Below are positions 30,337 to 37,269 of a stretch of DNA of 37,269 nt, piece by piece. The notes under the pieces were generated by a model that was not told the DNA's origin, ran no database searches, and saw only the letters and a list, made by a program, of their open reading frames with translations. The translations under genes were made by a program, and so were the position numbers. This stretch comes from a bacterium. GTDB taxonomy: Bacteria; Armatimonadota; Chthonomonadetes; Chthonomonadales; CAJBBX01. The number at the start of each line of letters is the position of its first letter. The stretch's first letter is position 1. The stretch spans positions 1 to 37,269 of the forward strand of contig VFKD01000217.1 of assembly GCA_009885735.1 (NCBI GenBank), in the 5' to 3' direction.

Positions 30337-31151
30337 AAGTGCAGCCCTTCGTTCGGATCAACAAGGCGCAGCCTGCCGAACACCACGGCGGTGCCGTCCC
30401 GAATCTCTACCTTCTCAAGAGTGAATGACTTCCCCAGGCCCAAGTCTCGGTCGATGTCGAGGATCGGATTTAAGGTTCGGAGGATATTGCGCGCGAAGGC
30501 TTCAGGCACGGGCCGTCCATTTACCTTCACGACTGCCTCCTCCAGGAAGAGGTATCTGCCCTCTCGGGGAACTGCCTTCGCTGTCGCCTCGGCAAGGATA
30601 ACTGCGCCAAGAACCGAAACCTCCGCGCGAACAAATGCTGTACCATTCGTGAGGCGCACCTCTAGGATCTTCGTCATTGGGAACTTGGCCTGCAGGAACG
30701 AGCGCAGCGCCTCTTCGCTAACTTCCGCCTCGGCAGTCCCCTCCCCTGCCCTGCGGATGACGATATGTCCGCCGAATGCCGCATGGTTCGAATCAAAGTC
30801 GACGTTTGGCAGCGACGCCTTGAACCTTACAAGCCTAAGGTTTCTCAGGCTTGTGTCTGTGAGAGAAATTTCCAGCTTGCGAATATGAGCTAGGGGACCT
30901 CTGCCTGAGTGGATTCGCAGTGGAAGCATGTCCGCGCGAATTCCTGAGCCAGTGATCTGCGTGATGGACGATCGGCCCGCGAGAAGGCCGAAGGCGCCGC
31001 TCGGCTCCACTCTTGTCCTGAGCATTCCGCCGACGAGTGTCTTTCGCAGGTCTCGCTTCAGCACGCTCTCGGCCCGCTGCTGCGCGAGGCCTGAGAAGAG
31101 CGCGAGCCCAAGAAGTGCAAACGCAGCATCGCGAAGACCGTCGCTACTCAC
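30333..31151 (-). CDS. DUF2993/LmeA-like exported protein
   Basis: N-terminal hydrophobic segment followed by repeated LmeA/DUF2993-type pattern (ITGSGIRADMLPLRIHSGRGPLAHIRKLEISLTDTSLRNLRLVRFKASLPNVDF). GTG at 31151 overlaps the livF stop; its end overlaps the gcvT ATG (ATGA). The ORF track extends it upstream to 31271 inside livF. Confidence 0.7.
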   Translation of the reverse strand: MSSDGLRDAAFALLGLALFSGLAQQRAESVLKRDLRKTLVGGMLRTRVEPSGAFGLLAGRSSITQITGSGIRADMLPLRIHSGRGPLAHIRKLEISLTDTSLRNLRLVRFKASLPNVDFDSNHAAFGGHIVIRRAGEGTAEAEVSEEALRSFLQAKFPMTKILEVRLTNGTAFVRAEVSVLGAVILAEATAKAVPREGRYLFLEEAVVKVNGRPVPEAFARNILRTLNPILDIDRDLGLGKSFTLEKVEIRDGTAVVFGRLRLVDPNEGLHL

Positions 31152-31848
31152 CGAGATAGGCCTTGCGCACGTCATCGTTAGCGAGCAGGTTCTGTGCGGT
31201 ATCTTCAAGGACCACCCTGCCGGTCTCCAGCACGTAGCCGCGTGCGGCGACGCGGAGCGCTTGGAAAGCATTCTGCTCGACCAGCAAGACCGTCACGCCC
31301 TGAGCGTTGATGTCCCGGATTATCTGGAATATCTGCTGCACCAAGAACGGCGCGAGACCTAGCGACGGCTCATCCAGCATGAGCAGCCTCGGGCGCGACA
31401 TCAGGGCCCTTCCGATAGCAAGCATCTGCTGCTCTCCTCCCGAGAGCGTGCCGGCGGATTGAGTAAATCGCTCCTTTAGCCTCGGAAAGAGCTGGAGCAC
31501 GCGGTCCACATCTTCCGCAATCCCGCTGCCCTTCTTCCGGGTGTATGCGCCCATCTCAATGTTCTCGCGCACGCTCATGCTTGCGAACACACGGCGGCCC
31601 TCGGGCGACTGGCAGATGCCGCGCTGAACAACAAGGTGAGGGGCAAGGCGGGTTATATCCTCGCCCTCAAACATTATGCGGCCCGACCTGGGCCGAACCA
31701 GGGCTGAGACTGAGCGGATGGTGGTGCTCTTGCCTGCTCCATTTGCACCGATCATCGTGACGATCTCGCCCTGATTCACCGTGAGGCTCACCTGCTCGAG
31801 TGCATGGATAGCGCCGTAATAGACGTCGATCTTCTCTAGAGTTAGCAC
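31144..31848 (-). CDS. livF: Branched-chain amino acid-type ABC transporter ATP-binding protein LivF
   Basis: Walker A GANGAGKSTT, signature LSGGEQQMLAIGRAL, Walker B LLMLDEPSLGLAP; LivF-typical YGAIHALEQVSLTV. Confidence 0.95.
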   Translation of the reverse strand: MLTLEKIDVYYGAIHALEQVSLTVNQGEIVTMIGANGAGKSTTIRSVSALVRPRSGRIMFEGEDITRLAPHLVVQRGICQSPEGRRVFASMSVRENIEMGAYTRKKGSGIAEDVDRVLQLFPRLKERFTQSAGTLSGGEQQMLAIGRALMSRPRLLMLDEPSLGLAPFLVQQIFQIIRDINAQGVTVLLVEQNAFQALRVAARGYVLETGRVVLEDTAQNLLANDDVRKAYLGE

Positions 31849-31875
31849 TCTGAATCTCTCCGATCCTTCAATGTG

Positions 31876-33948
31876 CTAGCCACTTGCGGCCTCTTCACCC
31901 AGATAGGCGGCAATCACCTTCGGGTCTCGTCGGATCGCCTCTGGGCTGCCCTGGGCGATGATCACTCCATAGTCCAGGACGTATATCCTCTCACAAATTC
32001 CCATCACGACCTTCATGTCGTGCTCAATGAGCAGTATCGTCAGTCCAAATTCATCTCGGATGCCGCGGATGCACTCCATCAGCTCCGACTTCTCTTGCGG
32101 GTTCATTCCGGCGGCCGGCTCGTCCAGCAGAAGCAACTTCGGGCGCGTAGCCAATGCGCGGGCGATCTCCAATCGCCTCTGCGCGCCGTATGGCAGCCCG
32201 CCGGCCTGTTCATCCGCTACAGAGCCTAGGTCGAAACGCTCGAGCAGCTTCATTGCGTGGGCGCGCTGCTCATGCTCCTCCCGGTCCATGCGAACCGTTT
32301 GCATCAACGCATCGAAGAGCTTGGTCTTGCGCTTTCCGTAGCTGCCTACCAGAACATTCTCGATGACGCTCAGGTCCGGAAACAGACGAATGTTCTGGAA
32401 CGTACGCGAAATTCCAAGGTTGCAGAACTGAAATGGACGCAATCCGGGTCTGTTGCGACGCCGGCCCTTGGAAGTGACGAGAGAGACCGCTGCAGCAAGG
32501 CCCGTGATCGCTAAGACCATCGGTGACTTGATAGACATGCTGAAGACGCTCATCATCGCGGCTGGAGCGACATTGAGCGGCAGCGAGTAGATTACCGTAG
32601 CCCCAATGTAGCCCACTAGGCCGCATAGTGCGGCATCCAGCCCAATGAGCCCTGCTCTCGCCGATGGAGAATAGGGCTGGTCCCCTGCAATCTGTTTTCC
32701 GGCTAGCCGGACAGCGCCGGATGACGGCTCATAGACTCCCGTCAGGAGATTAAACACGGTGGTCTTGCCCGCCCCATTTGGGCCGATCAGGCCGACGAGT
32801 TCACCAGTTCGAAGCTGAAGATTGAAGTTATCTACGGCCACAAGTCCGCCAAATCGCCGCGTCACTCCCTCGCAATTGAGAATCTCGTGTGTGCCGACTG
32901 GCGGGGCGTGCATCGTCGCCCGTGGTTCAGGGGCTGGCGTCGGCGGACGCTTCTTGCGTTTCAACAGCGTGAGTTCGGCTCGCCCCATGAAGCCTTGGGG
33001 GCGCAGCATCATGGTGAGAGTCAGCAGCAGGGCGAACAGCACCAAGCGATATTCGTCCTTGTAGAAGTCCTTTATGATGCCGACGTTGGCGGTGCGCAGC
33101 CACTCCGGAAGCGCGGTGAAGAACACGGCCGTGAGGACTGCCCCCGTGATGCTCCCCAAGCCCCCAAGGACCACCATCACCACGATATTGATCGACATCA
33201 CGAAGTTGAACGACTTCGGAAGGATGAACTGCTCGTTGTGCGCATACAAACTTCCGGCGGCGCCAGCCAGAAACGCGGCCAGGACGAACGCGGTCACCTT
33301 CACTTGGGTGGTGTTGACCCCCATCGCGTCGGCGGCCACCTCGTCTTCTCGCACCGAGAGGAACGCGAGGCCGTGAAGAGATCGCTTTAGATTGCGAGAG
33401 ATACCGATGGTCACCGCTGCGAGACCAAAGACCCAAAAGAAGCTCGTCAGCTTCGGGATGCCGCTGAAGCCGATCGCTCCTCCCAGGAACTCCGTCATCG
33501 GCAGCATGCTTGTGTTCTCCAGGAGAACACGAATGATCTCGCCGAAACCGAGCGTCACGATGGCGAGATAGTCCCCTCTCAGCCTCAGGCTGGGAACGCC
33601 AACGATCCACCCAAAGAGAGCCGATGCTGCTCCGCCAACGATGCACGAGAGAACCAGACCCATTCCATTCTGTAATCCAGGAAACTTGAACGTGATTGCG
33701 GCGCCCACATAAGCGCCTACCGCAAGGAAGCCGGCGTGGCCGATGGAGAACTGACCGGTGAAACCGTTGACGATGTTGAGGCTCACCGACAGGGTGACGA
33801 ATATGCCGGATAGAAGCAGCACCCTCAGCATGAACGGGTTGAATGCAGGCTGCCCATCGGGGCGCCTAACGTTCAGAAAGGCGTCCAGGCCATACAACAA
33901 GCCGGCGATGACAACGCAGAGACCGATCTGCTTGGCTAGCTTGGCCAT
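31876..33948 (-). CDS. livM-livG: LivM permease - LivG ATPase fusion with a hydrophobic insertion inside the ATPase domain
   Basis: LivM motifs (GFTGQFSIGHAGFLAVGAYVGA, LRLRGDYLAIVTLGFGEIIRV) at aa 1-330; LivG domain from about aa 354 with Walker A GPNGAGKTT, RTFQNIRLFPDLSVIENVLVG, LPYGAQRRLEIARAL, LLLLDEPAAGMNP. Confidence 0.95.
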   Translation of the reverse strand: MAKLAKQIGLCVVIAGLLYGLDAFLNVRRPDGQPAFNPFMLRVLLLSGIFVTLSVSLNIVNGFTGQFSIGHAGFLAVGAYVGAAITFKFPGLQNGMGLVLSCIVGGAASALFGWIVGVPSLRLRGDYLAIVTLGFGEIIRVLLENTSMLPMTEFLGGAIGFSGIPKLTSFFWVFGLAAVTIGISRNLKRSLHGLAFLSVREDEVAADAMGVNTTQVKVTAFVLAAFLAGAAGSLYAHNEQFILPKSFNFVMSINIVVMVVLGGLGSITGAVLTAVFFTALPEWLRTANVGIIKDFYKDEYRLVLFALLLTLTMMLRPQGFMGRAELTLLKRKKRPPTPAPEPRATMHAPPVGTHEILNCEGVTRRFGGLVAVDNFNLQLRTGELVGLIGPNGAGKTTVFNLLTGVYEPSSGAVRLAGKQIAGDQPYSPSARAGLIGLDAALCGLVGYIGATVIYSLPLNVAPAAMMSVFSMSIKSPMVLAITGLAAAVSLVTSKGRRRNRPGLRPFQFCNLGISRTFQNIRLFPDLSVIENVLVGSYGKRKTKLFDALMQTVRMDREEHEQRAHAMKLLERFDLGSVADEQAGGLPYGAQRRLEIARALATRPKLLLLDEPAAGMNPQEKSELMECIRGIRDEFGLTILLIEHDMKVVMGICERIYVLDYGVIIAQGSPEAIRRDPKVIAAYLGEEAASG

Positions 33949-33952
33949 CTGG

Positions 33953-35110
33953 CTAGACCTTCTCCACTGTGTACTTGCCTAGCAGGCCGGCAGGCCTAAA
34001 CAGCAGTATGGCAATGAGGATGACAAAGGCGATCGCATCCTTGAAGGAGCTGAATGGGGAGCCTGCGATGAATGTTTCGGCAACACCCATAATGACGCCG
34101 CCAAGCACTGCTCCACCCAGATTGCCGATGCCGCCCAGCACTGCCGCTACGAAGGCCTTGAGCCCGAACATAATCCCGGTGTTCGTATCGAAGCTGAACT
34201 GAGTGAGGCCGTAGTTCAGGAATCCGCCAGCGCCGGCCATCGCGGACCCTATCAGAAACGTGAAGGAGATCACGGTGTTGGTATTAATCCCCATCAATGC
34301 TGCCGCCTCGCGGTCGTAAGCGACCGCTCGCATCGCCTTTCCCATCCTGGTTCGGCGCACGATATACATCAATAGGGTGACCAGCACAATGGCGGAGACC
34401 AACACGATCACCTGTCCCCTGTTGACGCTGATCGCTAGACCCAGAACGTTGAGGTTGAGGGTCGCTCCCACCAGTTCCTGGCCCCCTGGGAGCGATGCAA
34501 TGGAGTAGGCCTGCGTTCTTGCTCCGAAGACCGCCTGGCCGCCGTTTTCGAGCAGAAGCGAGACGCCGATCGCAGTGATGAGTGCGGTCAGCCTGCCGGT
34601 TCCCCGAATCGGCTTATAGGCGGTTCGCTCAATGATGACCCCGAGAGCCGCGCACCAGCCGACGCTCACCATCACCGACACCGCACCGCCCACCAAGACA
34701 GAGGTCTGGGCGACGCTCGTGAGCCCACCGAACAACTTCTCGCCCACTAGCACGAAGGCCGAACAGAGTGTTTTTAGAAGGACGAAGGCTAAGCCAAAGC
34801 CTGCAAGCCTGAGGCCCACGGCTCGCGGGTTCCGCAGATTGCCGCGCAGGCTTACAATGAGCCCAACCATCAGGACCATCGCGAGCACAACCACGAGCGC
34901 GTCCTGATCGATATTGGCGGGATGAAAGCCAAGAACGACGAACATGCCCATATAGGCGCCTATCATATAGACGTCGCCATGGGCGAAGTTGATGAACTTG
35001 AGGACACCATAGACCATCGTGTAGCCTATAGCGATGAGAGCATAGACGCTTCCGAGCTGAATGCCGTTGACCAGTTGTTGAACGAACAGTTGAAGCGTCT
35101 GATCTTCCAA
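33953..35110 (-). CDS. livH: Branched-chain amino acid-type ABC transporter permease LivH with an extra hydrophobic segment
   Basis: NGIQLGSVYALIAIGYTMVYGVLKFINFAHGDVYMIGAY, ERTAYKPIRGTGRLTALITAIGVSLLLEN, GLKAFVAAVLGGIGNLGGAVLGG; 385 aa. Confidence 0.95.
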   Translation of the reverse strand: MEDQTLQLFVQQLVNGIQLGSVYALIAIGYTMVYGVLKFINFAHGDVYMIGAYMGMFVVLGFHPANIDQDALVVVLAMVLMVGLIVSLRGNLRNPRAVGLRLAGFGLAFVLLKTLCSAFVLVGEKLFGGLTSVAQTSVLVGGAVSVMVSVGWCAALGVIIERTAYKPIRGTGRLTALITAIGVSLLLENGGQAVFGARTQAYSIASLPGGQELVGATLNLNVLGLAISVNRGQVIVLVSAIVLVTLLMYIVRRTRMGKAMRAVAYDREAAALMGINTNTVISFTFLIGSAMAGAGGFLNYGLTQFSFDTNTGIMFGLKAFVAAVLGGIGNLGGAVLGGVIMGVAETFIAGSPFSSFKDAIAFVILIAILLFRPAGLLGKYTVEKV

Positions 35111-35312
35111 GGCGTCCTCTCAGCTACGCGCAAGAAGAAGACCGGGACTCTCCCGGCCTCGTTCTTGTACTGTTGAAGCTTTGCTTGAGTCTGACGACGC
35201 TCTGCCTTAGACCGACGAGTTGTGTACGGTCCCGTGACTCGTTGCACGCAACTGGGCGCACCGCCTGTAGGATTCGCCCAACGTATTGTGTCCTGGATTC
35301 CGGTCCTGTACT

Positions 35313-35458
35313 GTCACGCTGAGCGGAGCTTCCGCCGTTTGGAAGCGCGTCATTCCCGCATGGTGCTAGCGGGAACGAAGCATCCGACTGTATCATTGTA
35401 TACGCGAGCGGACCCTGCGACTTCGCCACGATACGACTGTGGCTTCGCTCAGGGTGAC
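35313..35458. repeat. MITE-like / dispersed-repeat-like element with imperfect terminal inverted repeats
   Basis: GTCACGCTGAGCGGAG (35313-35328) versus CTTCGCTCAGGGTGAC (35443-35458): inverted, 14/16 matching; internal hairpins GCTTCC/GGAAGC (35328-35346), TTCCCGC/GCGGGAA (35353-35375), GCCAC/GTGGC (35425-35443). Confidence 0.65.
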
Positions 35459-35543
35459 AATGACAAAGGCGTCGCCAAATGTCGAGGACATCACTGTTCT
35501 CAAGGCTTGACACAACTACAACATCTTTTGGGACTCAAGCGAT

Positions 35544-36725
35544 CTAGTTCGGAGCAACTGTTGCCATGTAGACAAACTTGCGCCCTTTTATCTGCAGCAT
35601 CACGGCGGACTTGTCTGCATTCCTGTCAGAGTTCATGGTGATGGTGCCGGTCACTCCCTTGTACCCGGAGGTCTTGGCAAGTTCGTCCCGCAGTGACGGA
35701 CCGTCAATCACCTTCACTCGCTTCATTGCCTCGGCCACTATCATCATGGCGTCGTATCCCAAAGCAGTGAGCGCCCCTGGGGTCTTGTCCGCGCCGTATT
35801 TTGCGCGGTATGCGTCCACAAAGGACTTGACGGCAGGCGCCGGGTCGTCCACCGCCATGTGGTTGCTGAAGTAGCTTCCCTCCAGTGCGTCCTCGGCGGT
35901 AACGAACAGGTCCTGCGAATCCCATCCGTCTCCGCCCAAGAGAGGCGCGGTGATGCCAAGCTCGCGGGCCTGCTTGCCGATGGACCCAACATTCTTGTAG
36001 TAGCCTGGAACCAAAAGCACGTCGGGGTTTGCCGTCTTGATCTTGGTGAGCTGCCCCTTGAAGTCCGTGTCTGCCGCGGCATATGCCGCCTCGGAGACAA
36101 TCTTGCCGCCCATTTGCTCGAAGTTCTTCTTGAACTCGGAGCCGAAGTCCTTGCTGTATGGACTCGCGTTGTCCACGAAGATCGCAGCGGTTGTCTTCTT
36201 GAGGTTCTCTCGGGCGAACTTAGCGACTACGTAGGCCTGGAACGGGTCGATGAAGCAGACTCGAAAGATGTAGTCGCCCTGCTGTGTCACCTTAATGTTG
36301 GTGGACGAGGGCGAGACCATCGGGACTTTGTTGGACTGGCAAATCGGCGCGGCGGCGAGGCTTAGCCCGCTCGCGACCTCTCCAATGACGGCTACCACCT
36401 TGTCATTCGTGATGAGCTTGGTCACCGCGTTTGCTGCCTTCGCCGGATCGCTCTCGGTATTCTCCGCTCGCAGTTCGATATTCTTGCCGTTGATGCCGCC
36501 GGCCTTGTTGATCACTTCGATAGCGATGTCAATACCTTCGTGCGTGCTCTTGCCAAAGTCGGCCTCGCTGCCGCTCTCGGAGAGGTAGGAGCCGACCAGA
36601 ATTGTGTCGCCGGTACCACCGCCACCGGTTCCGCCGCTCTGCGGCGCCGAGTTGCAGCCCGATAGGACGATCAACCCAAGCAGGCCCGCCAACCATGAGG
36701 CGGTGTGCAAACGTCTATTGTGCAT
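35544..36725 (-). CDS. livK: Branched-chain amino acid-type ABC transporter substrate-binding lipoprotein
   Basis: Lipobox LSGC (GLIVLSGCNSAP), then ILVGSYLSESGSEADFGKSTHEGIDIAIEVINKAGGINGKNIEL, typical of the periplasmic-binding LivK/LivJ family. Confidence 0.93.
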   Translation of the reverse strand: MHNRRLHTASWLAGLLGLIVLSGCNSAPQSGGTGGGGTGDTILVGSYLSESGSEADFGKSTHEGIDIAIEVINKAGGINGKNIELRAENTESDPAKAANAVTKLITNDKVVAVIGEVASGLSLAAAPICQSNKVPMVSPSSTNIKVTQQGDYIFRVCFIDPFQAYVVAKFARENLKKTTAAIFVDNASPYSKDFGSEFKKNFEQMGGKIVSEAAYAAADTDFKGQLTKIKTANPDVLLVPGYYKNVGSIGKQARELGITAPLLGGDGWDSQDLFVTAEDALEGSYFSNHMAVDDPAPAVKSFVDAYRAKYGADKTPGALTALGYDAMMIVAEAMKRVKVIDGPSLRDELAKTSGYKGVTGTITMNSDRNADKSAVMLQIKGRKFVYMATVAPN

Positions 36726-36831
36726 GTGATGCTCCTATAAGGATTGTGTCGCTGCGAGCAGACCCGTTGCCTGCGCGAAATGTTGAGCGCAATAGGCGCG
36801 TCGCTTACTGCACCCAATTGTAGAGTTGACG

Positions 36832-37269
36832 CTAGTCGCGAGGCGCGTGGCGATCTGAGTGCGTGAGCGGCGCCGCATTCTCAAGCAGCGCCTGACAGAT
36901 GTCGATACGACTAATAATACCCACCAGCTTGCCGTTTGCGGTAACCGGCAGCCGCTTGACCCGCCTCTCCACCATCGTGGCAGCGGCGTCGCGAACGCTT
37001 GCATGCTCATCTACGGAGATGGCTGGAGCGCTCATTACGTCCCGAACCAGGTGAACCTTGACCTTGCTTATAAGCCCTTCAAAGGCCCGAGACTCATCGG
37101 AATCGATGCCGGACGCGAATGGCTGCAGCAATGCGGCGATGACGTCGTGCTCCGTCAGCACGCCGATGAGAGAATCGTTTGAATCAACGACGGGAAGGCC
37201 GCTCACCTGATAGAGGTCCATCCTATCAACGGCGTCCATCACGGTTGCTTCGGGATGGATGCGAACAAC
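36832..37269 (-). CDS. Tandem CBS-domain protein, 5' end beyond window
   Basis: Two CBS motifs: DLYQVSGLPVVDSNDSLIGVLTEHDVI and TMVERRVKRLPVTANGKLVGIISRIDI. The reading frame (VVRIHPEATVMDAVDRM) stays open to the window edge. Confidence 0.88.
   Translation of the reverse strand, partial: VVRIHPEATVMDAVDRMDLYQVSGLPVVDSNDSLIGVLTEHDVIAALLQPFASGIDSDESRAFEGLISKVKVHLVRDVMSAPAISVDEHASVRDAAATMVERRVKRLPVTANGKLVGIISRIDICQALLENAAPLTHSDRHAPRD

Noticed and set aside
30152-30500. Possible glycine riboswitch upstream of gcvT
   Set aside because: gcvT directly overlaps the preceding gene, leaving no leader; no tandem glycine-aptamer pattern recognised.
32927-33646. 239-aa minus-strand ORF inside livM-livG in another frame
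   Set aside because: Alternate-frame ORF within well-supported LivM; Arg-rich composition typical of out-of-frame translation.
31876-33948. LivM-LivG fusion itself as novel
   Set aside because: Fusions of these two subunits are already known in other bacteria; only the hydrophobic insertion in the ATPase domain is reported as unusual.
1-37269. CRISPR arrays, prophage, transposase genes, tRNA/rRNA genes
   Set aside because: No regularly spaced direct repeats, phage genes, transposase motifs or tRNA/rRNA signatures noticed by reading; a tRNAscan/Infernal run would be needed to exclude RNAs fully.

Overview
Window of about 37 kb, densely packed with bacterial genes and mostly housekeeping. From left to right: the 3' part of a HAL2/CysQ-like bisphosphate nucleotidase; nusA-ylxR (minus); miaB-mutS-mutL (plus); a large secreted BNR/VPS10-like beta-propeller protein; metH with an overlapping DapA-family aldolase gene; an ECF sigma factor with a very large anti-sigma-like partner (minus); guaA-hpt-rho and a bifunctional-nuclease-family gene (plus). 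A long minus-strand run follows: CBS protein, livK, livH, livM-livG fusion, livF, DUF2993-like, gcvT, gcvH, gcvP, lipoate ligase, then an orphan response regulator and a small membrane protein. I saw no phage, CRISPR, tRNA, rRNA or transposase genes. The main non-routine observations are: (i) an apparent ~78-aa membrane-helix-like insertion inside the ATPase domain of the LivM-LivG fusion, with a second hydrophobic insertion in the permease LivH of the same operon; (ii) a nusA leader with mutually exclusive terminator/antiterminator pairings; (iii) an anti-sigma protein with a ~700-aa exported part containing secretin/STN-like segments; (iv) a cluster of back-to-back hairpins between mutS and mutL, and a MITE-like element with inverted ends between livK and livH; (v) a probable leaderless miaB mRNA. 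Lineage cannot be fixed by eye. Gene content would fit an Armatimonadota-like or other deep-branching diderm bacterium, but this is a guess. All family calls are from reading motifs; no search was run.
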